From the NCBI RefSeq assembly GCF_036057275.1, contig NZ_CP107945.1:5890001-5954000 (forward strand): a stretch of 64,000 bases of DNA, given 5' to 3'. Origin of the DNA: Streptomyces sp. NBC_00390. Lineage in GTDB: Bacteria > Actinomycetota > Actinomycetes > Streptomycetales > Streptomycetaceae. Position numbers and translations under genes: made by a program. Shown here one piece after another: positions 33,001 through 41,982 of this stretch. The notes below the pieces were generated by a model that was not told where the DNA came from, searched no databases, and saw only the letters and a program-made list of their open reading frames with translations. The stretch's first letter is position 1, and each line of letters opens with the position of its first letter.

Positions 33001-33632
33001 ACCAGGGCGTCGGCGGACCGCAGTTGCTCCAGCAGCTCGGGCTCGGGGGCGCGCAGGGAAGCCACGTACAGCGGCAGGGCGCGACCGCCGGCGTCCTCGA
33101 CGGCGCCGCACAGGGCGTCCACGAAGGCGGTGTTGCCGCTCATGTGGTGGGCCCGGTAGTAGAGCACCGCGATCAGCGGGCCGGTGTTCTCGCTGCGCGG
33201 GGTGCGCTGCAGCCGGCCCCAGGTGGGCGCGGCGGCCGGCGGTTCGAAGCCGTGGCCGGTGAGCAGCACGGTGTCGGACAGGAAGCGGGCCAGCTGCTCC
33301 AGGTTCGCGGGGCCGCCGTGGGCGAGATAGGCGTGGGCCTCGGCCGCGATGCCGATGGGGACCGTGGAGGCCTCCATCAGCTGGGCGTCGGGGGCCTGTT
33401 CACCGGTGAGGACGACCACCGGGCGGTCCTGGGCGAGCAGCACGTCGATGCGGTCCTGCCAGGCGCGCAGTCCGCCGAGGAGGCGGACGACGACGAGGTC
33501 GGCGCCCTCCAGCAGGGCGGGCAGTTCTTCGGTCGTGAGGCGCGCCGGGTTCGCGAACCGGTAGGGGACCGGGCCGCCCGCGGCACGTGCGCTGAGCAGG
33601 TCGGTGTCGGACGTCGACAGAAGCAGAATCAT
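30039..33632 (-). CDS. cobN: Cobaltochelatase subunit CobN
   Basis: Large subunit of aerobic cobaltochelatase, which inserts Co2+ into hydrogenobyrinic acid a,c-diamide with an AAA partner pair (CobS/CobT or ChlID-like) not found in this window. The 1,197-residue length fits the family. Typical segments include PLIAVLYYRAHHMSGNTAFV near the N-terminus, HLGKHGNLEWLPGKNAGLSA, NVLPTGRNFYSVDPKAVPSR and LRISGFFRDAFPHTIGLLDD. The true start is ATG 33,632 (MILLLSTSDTDLL), eleven bases after GAGGAAGG; the frame extending to 33,701 would start inside the riboswitch, where its GTGAGCCAGGAACTC is the B12 box. Expression should fall when cobalamin is plentiful. Confidence 0.95.
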   Translation of the reverse strand: MILLLSTSDTDLLSARAAGGPVPYRFANPARLTTEELPALLEGADLVVVRLLGGLRAWQDRIDVLLAQDRPVVVLTGEQAPDAQLMEASTVPIGIAAEAHAYLAHGGPANLEQLARFLSDTVLLTGHGFEPPAAAPTWGRLQRTPRSENTGPLIAVLYYRAHHMSGNTAFVDALCGAVEDAGGRALPLYVASLRAPEPELLEQLRSADALVTTVLAAGGTRPADASAGGDDESWDAGALASLDVPILQALCLTGSRSVWAENDEGLSPLDAASQVAVPEFDGRLITVPFSFKEIDEDGLPAYVADPERAARVAGIAVRHARLRHIPNREKRLALVLSAYPTKHSRIGNAVGLDTPASAVALLRRLREEGYDFGTDEVPGLASGDGDELIHALIEAGGHDQDWLTDEQLARNPVRIPAADYKRWYADLPAELREAVEEHWGPAPGEMFLDRSRNPEGDIVLAALRRGNLLILIQPPRGFGENPIAIYHDPDLPPSHHYLAAYRWIAAAATDGGFGADAMIHLGKHGNLEWLPGKNAGLSAACAPDAALGDLPLIYPFLVNDPGEGTQAKRRVHATLVDHLVPPMARAESYGDIARLEQLLDEYAQISSMDPAKLPAIRAQIWTLIQAAKLDHDLGLDDRPDDDGFDDFLLHVDGWLCEVKDAQIRDGLHVLGGAPTGPERVNLVLSILRARQIWGGTQSLLGLREALGLDESAATRVAADTVEEQARALVEAMEAADWDPAAVPAEDGDQVAAILRFAALEVVPRLSRTTDEITHAVHALNGGFVPAGPSGSPLRGLVNVLPTGRNFYSVDPKAVPSRLAWETGQALADSLLARYRTDNGEWPTSVGLSLWGTSAMRTAGDDVAEALALLGIRPVWDDASRRVTGLEPVPLDELGRPRVDVTLRISGFFRDAFPHTIGLLDDAVRLAASLDEPSDANYVRAHTQADLAAHGDERRATTRIFGSRPGTYGAGILQLIDSRDWRTDADLAEVYTVWGGYAYGRELDGRPAREEMETAYKRIAVAAKNTDTREHDIADSDDYFQYHGGMVATVRALRGTAPEAYIGDSTRPETVRTRTLVEETSRVFRARVVNPRWIEAMRRHGYKGAFELAATVDYLFGYDATTGVVADWMYDKLTEAYVLDPVNRAFLQEANPWALHGIAERLLEAQSRGMWEKPDPAVLEALRQVFLETEGDLEDDDA

Positions 33633-33674
33633 GCGGCGTCTTGCCTTCCTCGGGGTTTCCGCGCCCCGGGCGGT

Positions 33675-33815
33675 GGAGGACGGCGGGAGTTCCTGGCTCA
33701 CCCGGCTGCTGCCGGGTTCACAGTGGCGGGACCGCGCCGGAATCTCACCGGGCTTCCTCCCCTGACGCCGTCTTCGGCGGTGACGGGCCTCATGGCCCGC
33801 CGAAGAGCATAGTAA
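33675..33815 (-). ncRNA. Cobalamin (B12) riboswitch of cobN
   Basis: On the minus strand the leader has GGGGAGGAAGCCCGGTGAGA, TTCCGGCGCGGTCCCGCCAC, TGTGAACCCGG and the B12 box AGCCAGGAACT (33,689-33,699), all hallmarks of AdoCbl riboswitches, ending 45 bases before the cobN ATG. It controls cobN; the divergent cobG is not downstream of it. Confidence 0.9.
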
Positions 33816-33851
33816 GGGCCGTCACGCCGCCGGGAGCAGGAAGGTTGTGTG

Positions 33852-35642
33852 ATGGTCGGTATGCTCGCCGCCATGCCATCGGCCCCCTCGAACCGCCCGG
33901 ACCTGGGTGAAACCCCCATACGGGACCGCGGTGATGCCTGCCCCGGCGCCCTGCGTCTGCACACCGCTGACGACGGTGCGCTGGCGCGGGTACGTATTCC
34001 CGCGGGCGTGCTGAGCGCGGCGCAGGCGTACACGCTGGCGGACGCGGCCGAGCGGCTCGGTGACGGCGGGCTGGACATCACCTCCCGGGGCAACCTCCAG
34101 CTGCGGGGCCTGAACGCCTCCTGCGGGGGCGAGTTGGCGGCGCTGCTGGACGGGGCGGGCCTGCTGCCGGCGCCCCGCCACGAGCGCATCCGCAATGTGG
34201 TCGCGTCCCCGCTGTCCGGGCTGGACGAAGCAGGGCATCTCGATGTGCAGCCGCTGGTACGGCAGCTGGACCTGCTGCTGTGCGCGAGCGAGCGGGCGGC
34301 ACAGCTGTCGGGCCGTTTCCTGTTCGCGCTCGACGACGGCCGCGGGGACCTCACGGGGCTCGGTGCGGATGTGATGTTGCTCGCAGAGCCGGACGGGTCA
34401 CACGTCCGTGTGACGGCCGGGGAGGCAGGCCTGCGGGTACGGGCGGAGGACGGCGCCCGCGCGCTGCTGCTCGCCGCCGAGGCATTCCTCGACGCCGTGG
34501 ACGCGAGCGGCACGCGCGCCTGGCGGGTACGGGAACTGCCGCCGGAGCACGTGGTGGAGGCCGCTGACCTGGCCCGGCGGGCGGCGGCAGCGGGGATCGC
34601 GGCCCGGCCCGTGACGGGTGGGGGAGCGGACCCGGCCCGCGGCGGTGGAAGCGGTACGACGGCGGGGGCGGGGGCGCAGCACGGCGGCACGACGGACGCC
34701 GCGTGCGCGGACGGCGGTGACCGGTCCGAGGCGGTTGCGGACGGCGACAGCCGGTCCGGAGCGTGCGCGGACGGGGACAACCGGTCCGAGACGGGCGCGG
34801 GCCGCGGGAACAGGTCCCAAGCGGTTGTGGACGGTGGTGACCCGTCCGGAGCGTGCGCGGTTGGGGACGGGGACAACCGGTCCGAGGCGGGCGCGGACGG
34901 CGGTGACCCGTCCCGAGCGGGTGATGTCCCGGTCGCCGCCGGCACGGCGCTCCCGGCCGCGAGGGGCGCAGATCCCGGCGTCGCGGCACCGGTCACCGTC
35001 CCTGAAGACAGCGCCGGCCCGAGGGCGCCCCACGTCACCGGCGTCGGCGGAAGGGCCTCCGCCACCGGTCCCGGCGCCCCGGCCGTGCCCGTGCCCGGCC
35101 TCGTGCGCCGCGGCCGCGACACCGTCGCGCTCTCCGTCCTCGCCCCCCTCGGGCGGCTCACCGTCGCACAGTGGCGGATGCTCGCCGACACCGCCGACCG
35201 GTACGGCACGGGCGAGTTGCGTGTGACACCGTGGCGCGGCGTCGTCGTCCCCGGACTCGTATCCCCGGACGCCGACCGCGAACTACGGGCCCTCGCCGGC
35301 GCCGGGCTCGTCACCGGTGCCGACTCCCCGTGGCTCGGCACCGGCGCCTGCACGGGACGGCCGGGCTGTGCCAAGTCCCTCGCCGACGTACGCTCCGACG
35401 CCGCCGCCTTCGCCGCCGCCGGGGCGGGCGGGCTGCCCGTGTACTGGTCCGGCTGCGAACGGCGCTGCGGCCACCCCCACGGCGTCTGGGTGGACGCGGT
35501 GGCCACCGGCGACGGCTACGACATCTCCGTACGAGGAACCCGGTTGCCCGAGCGGCACACGGTCCCCGTCTCCCGACTCGCCGACGCCCTCGAGGCGGCG
35601 CGGCGCATCCCACCCGACGACTCCCACCGACCCACCAAGTGA
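33852..35642 (+). CDS. cobG: Precorrin-3B synthase CobG with repeat insertion
   Basis: Oxygen-dependent monooxygenase that converts precorrin-3A to precorrin-3B, related to nitrite/sulfite reductases. N-terminal half: [20 protein letters not shown] and [16 protein letters not shown]-terminal half: [36 protein letters not shown], and the Fe-S cysteines in [13 protein letters not shown] and [14 protein letters not shown]. At 597 residues it is about 150 longer than usual because residues about 255-410 are a low-complexity linker that includes seven tandem 10-residue units (34,707-34,922). Starts at 33,849 (GTG), 33,852 or 33,873 are possible; GGAGCAGGAAGG favours 33,852. Stop overlaps cobH start (GTGA). 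Confidence 0.9.
   Translation: MVGMLAAMPSAPSNRPDLGETPIRDRGDACPGALRLHTADDGALARVRIPAGVLSAAQAYTLADAAERLGDGGLDITSRGNLQLRGLNASCGGELAALLDGAGLLPAPRHERIRNVVASPLSGLDEAGHLDVQPLVRQLDLLLCASERAAQLSGRFLFALDDGRGDLTGLGADVMLLAEPDGSHVRVTAGEAGLRVRAEDGARALLLAAEAFLDAVDASGTRAWRVRELPPEHVVEAADLARRAAAAGIAARPVTGGGADPARGGGSGTTAGAGAQHGGTTDAACADGGDRSEAVADGDSRSGACADGDNRSETGAGRGNRSQAVVDGGDPSGACAVGDGDNRSEAGADGGDPSRAGDVPVAAGTALPAARGADPGVAAPVTVPEDSAGPRAPHVTGVGGRASATGPGAPAVPVPGLVRRGRDTVALSVLAPLGRLTVAQWRMLADTADRYGTGELRVTPWRGVVVPGLVSPDADRELRALAGAGLVTGADSPWLGTGACTGRPGCAKSLADVRSDAAAFAAAGAGGLPVYWSGCERRCGHPHGVWVDAVATGDGYDISVRGTRLPERHTVPVSRLADALEAARRIPPDDSHRPTK
34707..34922 (+). repeat. In-frame 30-base tandem repeat in cobG
   Basis: Seven units, six of 30 bases and one of 36, encode [10 protein letters not shown]-like decapeptides: [52 protein letters not shown] and [10 protein letters not shown]. 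Units stay in frame and vary mainly at third bases, so the repeat is translated and old enough to have diverged. Confidence 0.85.
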
Positions 35643-36280
35643 GCGAGAGCACAGTGTTCGAGTACGAGAAGGACGGCGCGGAGATCTACCGCCGGTCCTT
35701 TGCCACCATCCGCGCCGAGGCGGACCTCGCCGGCCTGCCCGCCGAGGTCTCCCAGGTCGCGGTCCGCATGATCCACGCCTGCGGGATGGTCGATCTCGTA
35801 CGCGACCTCGCCCATTCCCCGGATGTCGTGATCCGGGCCCGCCAGGCGCTGCGGGCCGGTGCGCCGATCCTGTGCGACGCGCAGATGGTCGCCAGCGGCG
35901 TCACCCGCAAGCGGCTGCCCGCGGACAACGACGTGATCTGCACCCTTTCCGACCCGTCGGTCCCCGCACTCGCCGCACAGATGGGCACCACCCGCAGCGC
36001 CGCCGCCCTCGAACTGTGGCGCGACCGCCTCGAAGGCTCCGTCGTCGCCGTCGGCAATGCGCCCACCGCCCTCTTCCGCCTCCTGGAGATGATCGAGGAG
36101 GGCGCACCCCGCCCCGCCGCCGTGATCGGCGTGCCGGTCGGCTTCATCGGCGCCGCCGAATCCAAGGACGCGCTCGCCGCCCACCCCCTGGGGCTCGAGC
36201 ACCTGGTGGTGCGCGGCCGGCGCGGCGGCAGCGCCATGGCCGCCGCCGCCGTCAACGCGATCGCGAGCGAGGCGGAATAG
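35639..36280 (+). CDS. cobH: Precorrin-8X methylmutase CobH
   Basis: Moves the C11 methyl group of precorrin-8X to C12, giving hydrogenobyrinic acid. The 213-residue protein has the catalytic His in [13 protein letters not shown] (His46) and family segments [20 protein letters not shown] and [43 protein letters not shown] 35,639 overlaps the cobG stop; its own TAG overlaps the next GTG at 36,280, so cobG-cobH-cobIJ form one translationally coupled operon. Confidence 0.95.
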   Translation: MSESTVFEYEKDGAEIYRRSFATIRAEADLAGLPAEVSQVAVRMIHACGMVDLVRDLAHSPDVVIRARQALRAGAPILCDAQMVASGVTRKRLPADNDVICTLSDPSVPALAAQMGTTRSAAALELWRDRLEGSVVAVGNAPTALFRLLEMIEEGAPRPAAVIGVPVGFIGAAESKDALAAHPLGLEHLVVRGRRGGSAMAAAAVNAIASEAE

Positions 36281-37779
36281 TGAGCGAGAACCAGACGACC
36301 GGCCGGCTGTACGGAGTCGGGCTCGGCCCCGGCGACCCGTCCCTGATGACCCTGCGCGCCGCGCAGATCATCGCCGAGGCCGATGTGATCGCGTACCACT
36401 GTGCCCGCCACGGCCGTTCCATCGCCCGCTCCATCGCCGCCCCGCATCTGCGCCCCGACCACATCGAGGAGCGCCTGATGTACCCGATCACGGTGGAGAC
36501 GACCGACCATCCCGGCGGCTACCGGGGCGCGCTCGACGACTTCTACGAACAGGCCGCGGCCCGTCTCGCCGAACACCTCGACGCCGGGCGCACGGTCGCG
36601 GTGCTCGCCGAGGGTGACCCGTTCTTCTACGGCTCCTACCAGCACATGCACAAGCGGCTCGCGCACCGCTATCCGACCGAGGTCGTCCCCGGCGTCACCT
36701 CCATCAGCGCCGCGGCCGCCCGGCTCGGTACGCCGCTGTGCGAGGCCGAGGAAGTGCTCACCGTCATTCCGGGCACGCTGCCCGAGGAGGAGCTGACCGC
36801 ACGGCTCGCCGCGACCGACTCGGCGGTCGTCATGAAACTCGGCCGTACGTTCCCGGCCGTGCGCCGGGCGATGGATGCCTCCGGGCGCCTGGAGGAGGCC
36901 CGGTACGTCGAGCGCGCCACGATGAGCGGTGAGCGCACCGGTGAACTCGCCGGCATCGACCCGGAGTCGGTGCCGTACTTCTCCGTCGCCGTGGTGCCCA
37001 GCAGGATCGCCAACCCGCGTCCCGTCCCGGACACGGGCGAGGTCGTGGTCGTCGGCACCGGCCCCGCTGGTCCCCTGTGGCTCACGCCCGAGACCCGCCG
37101 CGCGCTCGCGGACGCCGACGAACTCGTCGGCTACACGACGTATCTCGACCGTGTCCCGGTCCGGCCCGGCCAGATCCGGCACGGCTCCGACAACAAGGTC
37201 GAGTCCGAGCGCGCCGAGTTCGCCCTCGATCTCGCCCGGCGGGGGCGGCGCGTCGCGGTCGTCTCGGGCGGCGACCCGGGCGTCTTCGCGATGGCGACCG
37301 CCGTCCTGGAGGTCGCCTCGCAGGAGGAGTACCAAGGCGTGCCGGTACGGGTGCTTCCGGGTGTCACCGCCGCCAACGCCGCGGCCGCCAAGGCAGGTGC
37401 GCCGCTCGGCCACGACTACGCGGTGCTCTCGCTCTCCGACCGGCTCAAGCCCTGGGACGTGATCGCCGAACGCCTGCGCGCGGCCGCCTCGGCGGACCTG
37501 GTCCTCGCGCTGTACAACCCGGGCTCGCGCAGCCGCACCTGGCAGGTGGGCAAGGCCCGTGAACTGCTCCTCGAGCACCGGGCTCCGGACACGCCGGTGG
37601 TGCTGGGGCGCGATGTGGGCGGGCCGGAGGAGAGCGTACGGATCGTGCGGCTCGGCGATCTCGACCCGGCACAGGTCGACATGCGCACGATCCTGCTGAT
37701 CGGGTCGTCGCAGACCCAGGTGGTCCGGCGCGGCGACGGCGAGGAGATCGTCTGGACCCCGCGCCGCTACCCCGAGTAG
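36280..37779 (+). CDS. cobIJ: CobI-CobJ fusion: precorrin-2 C20- and precorrin-3B C17-methyltransferase
   Basis: Bifunctional SAM methyltransferase of 499 residues. CobI part (about 1-245): LYGVGLGPGDPSLMTLRAAQ and VAVLAEGDPFFYGSYQHMHK, PTEVVPGVTSISAAAARLG. CobJ part (about 255-490): EVVVVGTGPAGPLWLTPETR, VAVVSGGDPGVFAMATAVLE and VRVLPGVTAANAAAAKAGAP, ADLVLALYNPGSRSRTWQVG. The fusion is the usual state in actinobacteria and joins the two steps on either side of CobG. GTG 36,280 overlaps the cobH stop. It converges with cobK, overlapping 13 bases tail to tail. Confidence 0.95.
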   Translation: MSENQTTGRLYGVGLGPGDPSLMTLRAAQIIAEADVIAYHCARHGRSIARSIAAPHLRPDHIEERLMYPITVETTDHPGGYRGALDDFYEQAAARLAEHLDAGRTVAVLAEGDPFFYGSYQHMHKRLAHRYPTEVVPGVTSISAAAARLGTPLCEAEEVLTVIPGTLPEEELTARLAATDSAVVMKLGRTFPAVRRAMDASGRLEEARYVERATMSGERTGELAGIDPESVPYFSVAVVPSRIANPRPVPDTGEVVVVGTGPAGPLWLTPETRRALADADELVGYTTYLDRVPVRPGQIRHGSDNKVESERAEFALDLARRGRRVAVVSGGDPGVFAMATAVLEVASQEEYQGVPVRVLPGVTAANAAAAKAGAPLGHDYAVLSLSDRLKPWDVIAERLRAAASADLVLALYNPGSRSRTWQVGKARELLLEHRAPDTPVVLGRDVGGPEESVRIVRLGDLDPAQVDMRTILLIGSSQTQVVRRGDGEEIVWTPRRYPE

Positions 37780-38504
37780 CTCTCCAGCCAGGCGGCCGCC
37801 TCTTCCGGGGTGGCCACCTGTGGGACCCCGGCCGGTACCGGCGGGCGGCGGACCACGATCACGGGGATGCGGGCCTCGCGCGCGGCCTTCAGCTTCGGAG
37901 CGGTCGCGGACCCGCCGCTGTCCTTGGTCACGAGGACGTCGATGCGGTGGCGGCGCAGCAGCTCCCGTTCTCCGTCGAGGGTGAAAGGACCGCGGTCCAG
38001 CAGCACCTCCATCCGGGGCGGGCACGGAGCCTCGGGCGCGTCCACCGACCGCAGAAGGAACCACGGTCCGTCGAGGTGGGCGAAGGCCGCGAGGCCCATC
38101 CGGCCCGTGGTCAGGAACACCCGGCCGCCCAGCGCCGGGACGGTCCTTGCGGCCTCGGCCAGGGAGGCGACCGGGTGCCAGTCGTCTCCCCGCACCGGAG
38201 CCCAGGACGGCCGGCGCAGCGCGAGCAGGGGAACATGGGCTTCGGCGGCGGCTCCGGCCGCGTTGAAACTGATCGTTCCGGCGAAAGGATGGGTGGCGTC
38301 GATGACCGCGTCCACCTGGTGCTCCCGCAGCCAGCGGGCCAGGCCCTCGGCACCGCCGAAGCCGCCGACGCGGACCTCGCCCTGGGGCATCCGGGGACTG
38401 GCCACCCGGCCTGCGAGCGAACTCGTGACGCGTGTACCGGCGGTGTACAGGATCTCCGCGAGCCGACGTCCCTCGGTCGTCCCGCCAAGAATCAGTACGT
38501 GCAT
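37767..38504 (-). CDS. cobK: Precorrin-6A reductase CobK
   Basis: NADPH-dependent reduction of precorrin-6A to dihydro-precorrin-6. The 245-residue protein starts MHVLILGGTTEGRRLAEILY with the Rossmann Gly loop and has VDAVIDATHPFAGTISFNAA, VFLTTGRMGLAAFAHLDGPW and VLVTKDSGGSATAPKLKAAR, all family hallmarks. ATG 38,504 is only 12 bases from the divergent cbiD ATG, so the two genes must have overlapping promoters or leaderless transcripts. Confidence 0.95.
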   Translation of the reverse strand: MHVLILGGTTEGRRLAEILYTAGTRVTSSLAGRVASPRMPQGEVRVGGFGGAEGLARWLREHQVDAVIDATHPFAGTISFNAAGAAAEAHVPLLALRRPSWAPVRGDDWHPVASLAEAARTVPALGGRVFLTTGRMGLAAFAHLDGPWFLLRSVDAPEAPCPPRMEVLLDRGPFTLDGERELLRRHRIDVLVTKDSGGSATAPKLKAAREARIPVIVVRRPPVPAGVPQVATPEEAAAWLESYSG

Positions 38505-38516
38505 CGAGGTCCATCC

Positions 38517-39677
38517 ATGAGTTCGTCCATGAGTCCGGAAACGGGCGGCGGTCGCGACGCCCAACTCAAGCACACGGGGTTGCGGCACGGATGGACGACC
38601 GGGGCGTGCGCGACCGCTGCGACCACCGCCGCGTACACCGCGCTGCTCACCGGGGAGTTCCCCGACCCGGTAACCGTCACGCTGCCGAAGGGGCAGACGC
38701 CGGCCTTCGCCCTGGCATGCGAGTCCTTGTCCGAGTCCCTGTCCGGCGGCGAGGCCATGGCGGGCATCGTCAAGGATGCGGGCGACGACCCGGACGTCAC
38801 GCACGGTGCCCTGGTCCGGGCCACGGTCCGGCTGCTCCCGCCGGGCTCGGGCGTCGTCTTCCGGGCCGGACCGGGTGTGGGCACGGTCACCCGGCCCGGG
38901 CTGCCGCTGGACGTCGGTGAGCCCGCCATCAATCCCGTTCCGCGCCAGATGATGCGCGATCATGTCGCCCTGGTCGCGGGGCGGCACGGGGGCAGCGGCG
39001 ACGTCGAGATCACCGTCTCCGTCGACCACGGCGAGGAGATCGCCCGCTCCACATGGAACCCCCGGCTGGGCATCCTGGGCGGGCTCTCCATCCTCGGTAC
39101 GACGGGGATCGTCGTCCCCTACTCCTGCTCGGCGTGGATCGACTCGATCCGGCGGGGCGTGGACGTGGCCCGCGCGGCCGGGCGCACGCATGTCGCGGGG
39201 TGTACGGGGTCGACCTCGGAGCGGACCGTCATGTCCGTGTACGGCCTGCCGGAGGACGCGCTGCTGGACATGGGCGACTTCGCGGGAGCGGTCCTGAAGT
39301 ACGTGCGGCGCCATCCTGTCGACCGGCTCACGATCTGCGGCGGTTTCGCCAAGCTGTCCAAGCTGGCGGCCGGGCACCTGGACCTGCACTCGGCGCGCTC
39401 CCAGGTCGACAAGGCGTTCCTCGCGGATCTGGCGAGGGCGGGCGGCGCGGACGAGGCGCTCGCGGCGGAGGTGTCGACCGCCAATACGGGCCTCGCCGCA
39501 CTCCAGTTGTGCCGCGCGGCGGGCGTCCCCCTGGGCGACCTGGTGGCGGCCGAGGCCCGCGACCAGGCGCTGGGGGTGCTGCGGGGCGCGCCGGTGACGG
39601 TGGACGTGATCTGCATCGACCGGGCCGGCACGGTGGTGGGCCGCTCGTCCCCTCGGCCGGGCGGCGCACTGGAGTGA
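38517..39677 (+). CDS. cbiD: Cobalt-precorrin-5B C1-methyltransferase CbiD
   Basis: Methylates C1 of the ring after acetyl loss. The 386-residue protein has the CbiD start LKHTGLRHGWTTGACATAAT, DVEITVSVDHGEEIARSTWN, PRLGILGGLSILGTTGIVVP and GRTHVAGCTGSTSERTVMSV. In the classical aerobic route CobF does this step; no CobF is seen, and CbiD next to CobK/CobG is the known actinobacterial replacement. ATG 38,517 (second ATG 38,529). Confidence 0.93.
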   Translation: MSSSMSPETGGGRDAQLKHTGLRHGWTTGACATAATTAAYTALLTGEFPDPVTVTLPKGQTPAFALACESLSESLSGGEAMAGIVKDAGDDPDVTHGALVRATVRLLPPGSGVVFRAGPGVGTVTRPGLPLDVGEPAINPVPRQMMRDHVALVAGRHGGSGDVEITVSVDHGEEIARSTWNPRLGILGGLSILGTTGIVVPYSCSAWIDSIRRGVDVARAAGRTHVAGCTGSTSERTVMSVYGLPEDALLDMGDFAGAVLKYVRRHPVDRLTICGGFAKLSKLAAGHLDLHSARSQVDKAFLADLARAGGADEALAAEVSTANTGLAALQLCRAAGVPLGDLVAAEARDQALGVLRGAPVTVDVICIDRAGTVVGRSSPRPGGALE

Positions 39678-40177
39678 GGCTTCCCTTGGGCGGGCGGCGG
39701 ACCGGGCCATGGTCTCGGGCTCGTCCGGGCCGTGAGCGCTGCGCTCTCGGGGTGGCTTCCCCGGGCTTGTCCGGGCCGTGAGCGCTGCGCCCTCGGGGCG
39801 GGCCTTGGCGCCCGGGTGCGGACGGGTCCGTGTGTGTGGTGTCGGGCCGCTCCGGGGCTCGTGTCCGGGACTGCTTTCCCGGGACTTGCGTCGCTCAGGA
39901 CTTACGACGCCTTACGTCCCGGACACGACCCCTGCGCGTCCCCTCCCGGGCCAGGCGCCGGTGGCTGAGGCAACGCCACCCCGAAGGGACACCGCAATTT
40001 CCGGGAAACGCCACGCCCCAGAGCGCCGCGCATTCGGCCGCGGTTGGCTGGCGCTCCGTGTCGGGCCGCGGTGGTGTTGATGCGGATGCGTGGCGACGTC
40101 CAGGGCATCGGCGGCCTCGGGGGTTCAGCCGCGAAGCCGCCATCGGGCACTCAGCCACGAATGAGGAAGGACGGAGT
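39678..40177. other. Intergenic with a duplicated 37-base segment
   Basis: No gene seen in these 500 bases. GTCCGGGCCGTGAGCGCTGC with flanking sequence occurs at about 39,716-39,752 and again at 39,762-39,799. The right end holds the AGGAAGGACGGAG ribosome site of the hydrolase. The long plus-strand frame across it is Arg/Gly-rich and not believed. Confidence 0.5.
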
Positions 40178-41809
40178 ATGCACATACCCCCCATACCCGG
40201 ATCCCCGGCGGGCCGCCGGCGTCAGACAGCGGCCCTCGCCGCGGCGGTGATCTGCTCGACGGTGTTCACCGGGCCGGACCTCGCCGTGGCCGGCGGGCCG
40301 TCACCTTCGGTGCCCGCCCCGAAGCTGGACTGGAAACCCTGCATCCAGGGCAGTCCGTTCGACTGCGCGACCGCGAAGGTGCCGCTGGACCACCTCAACC
40401 CCGGCGGTCGCACCATCGAGCTGGCAGTCATCAAGCGGAAGGCGACCGGCCCCGGACGGCGTATCGGCACCCTGTTCTTCAACCCCGGCGGCCCCGGCGG
40501 CCCCGGAACGGTGCAGATGCCACAGAACTACGAGTTCTTCCCGCGCGAGGTGCGGGAGCGGTTCGACATCGTCAGCTGGGACCCCCGCGGGATCGGCAGC
40601 AGCACCGCCATGAACTGCTTCGCGAATCGCGAAGAAGCCGACGCCTGGGCCGCGAGCAAGCCGGCAGGCTTCCCGGTGGGCGAACGGGAGCGGACGGCCT
40701 ATGCCGCCGCGTACAAGGATCTGGCCCGGCGCTGTGAGCAGCGTGACCCCGAACTGCTGCGCCATGTGTCGACCGCCGACACCGCGCGCGACCTCGAGCA
40801 GCTCCGCCAGGCGGTGGGCGACGAACAACTCTCGTACTTCGGGATCTCCTACGGCACGTTCCTGGGCGCCACCTACGCCAACCTCTTCCCCGACAAGGTC
40901 CGCGCCATGGTTTTCGACAGCAATGTCGACCCGCAGGTCTGGACCCATGCCTCCGGCGACGACTCCCGGCTCCCGACCTTCCTGCGCATGGGCGCGGACC
41001 GCGGCGCGGCAGCGGTCCTGGACAAGTTCCTCGCCCACTGCGGGTCCATCACCACCGCCCGATGCGCCTTTTCCGCAGGCAGCCCCAAAGCAACCCGGGA
41101 GAAGTTCGACCAGCTGATGCAGCGGCTCCGGAAGCAGCCCGCGGGCGCGTGGACCTACGGCCGTACGGTCGGTGACGTCGTGAACAGCCTCTACCAGGTC
41201 CAGGGATGGACGGGCCTCGCCGGCAGGCTTCAGACCCTGTGGCAGGGCCGCGTTCCGGAGCCGGCCGTTTTTCCGCCCGGACCACCGGTCCCGAACCCGA
41301 ATCCGTACCTGGGCGATGAACAGGCCGGTGCGGTGTTCTGCAGCGACAGCCCCAATCCGCGTGACCCCGCTGCCTACCACGCAGCGGAGGAGGCGAGCGC
41401 GCCCCGTGCGGGCGACGCCGGACGCTTCTGGGCCTGGGCCGCCGAGGGATGTGCCGCCTGGCCGGCCGCCGCGATGGCCAACAGGTATCGCGGCCCGTGG
41501 AACAAGCCGACGGCGCACCCCATTCTGCTGGTCGGCACCACCTACGACCCCGCCACCCCCTACTCGGGCGCCCAGGCCATGGCCAGAGAACTGGCCAACG
41601 CCCGCCTGCTCACCAACAGCGGCTACGGGCACACCGCGCTGGTCAACCCCAGCAGCTGCGTCAACGAGCACGAGAGCCGATACCTCATCGACGGCACCCT
41701 CCCCCCGGCCGGAACCACGTGCCAGCAGGACACGCCCCCGTTCTCCGCAACCAAGCCGCGCGGCGGGGTAGGCACCGGCGGCGGCGGAATGGCCGACAGA
41801 GTCTCCTGA
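40178..41809 (+). CDS. Secreted alpha/beta hydrolase, tripeptidyl-aminopeptidase-like
   Basis: A 543-residue exported serine hydrolase of the SlpD/SlpE/TAP-like family. Signal peptide at 1-39 (RRRQTAALAAAVICSTVFTG). Oxyanion region LFFNPGGPGGPGTVQMPQNY; nucleophile Ser in YFGISYGTFLGATYANLFPD; charge relay Asp in VGTTYDPATPYSGAQAMARE; His in SGYGHTALVNPSSC. The C-terminal TAP-like domain with Cys pair follows. Streptomyces members remove N-terminal tripeptides from extracellular proteins. ATG 40,178 follows GGAG. It stands alone between cob gene groups. Confidence 0.88.
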   Translation: MHIPPIPGSPAGRRRQTAALAAAVICSTVFTGPDLAVAGGPSPSVPAPKLDWKPCIQGSPFDCATAKVPLDHLNPGGRTIELAVIKRKATGPGRRIGTLFFNPGGPGGPGTVQMPQNYEFFPREVRERFDIVSWDPRGIGSSTAMNCFANREEADAWAASKPAGFPVGERERTAYAAAYKDLARRCEQRDPELLRHVSTADTARDLEQLRQAVGDEQLSYFGISYGTFLGATYANLFPDKVRAMVFDSNVDPQVWTHASGDDSRLPTFLRMGADRGAAAVLDKFLAHCGSITTARCAFSAGSPKATREKFDQLMQRLRKQPAGAWTYGRTVGDVVNSLYQVQGWTGLAGRLQTLWQGRVPEPAVFPPGPPVPNPNPYLGDEQAGAVFCSDSPNPRDPAAYHAAEEASAPRAGDAGRFWAWAAEGCAAWPAAAMANRYRGPWNKPTAHPILLVGTTYDPATPYSGAQAMARELANARLLTNSGYGHTALVNPSSCVNEHESRYLIDGTLPPAGTTCQQDTPPFSATKPRGGVGTGGGGMADRVS

Positions 41810-41982
41810 GTCCGGCTTCCGAGGAAGGCCACACGTCCCGGGCTCGCCACGCCTGAGAGGCGCCCGCCTGCCCCGGGGCGTTGCCGGCACGGTCCGGGCC
41901 GCGCCCGGGAAACGCCGGTCCGCCCCGGGGCATCGCCGGCCCTGGCCGGGCCACGCTCAGGAGCGCACCCCGCCCCGAGCTT

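Noticed and set aside
31302-33812. 836-residue plus-strand open frame opposite cobN
   Set aside because: High-GC genes give long open antisense frames; this translation is Arg/Gly/Val-rich, has no domain and covers a certain gene on the other strand.
34707-34922. 30-base tandem repeats considered as CRISPR or minisatellite outside genes
   Set aside because: Contiguous units without spacers that stay in the cobG frame.
33698-35506. 602-residue minus-strand frame opposite cobG
   Set aside because: Ser/Pro/Arg-rich shadow of a certain cobG; contains no recognisable domain.
37947-38516. Upstream extension of the cbiD frame across cobK
   Set aside because: It lies antisense to a certain cobK gene; CbiD homology begins only after ATG 38,517.
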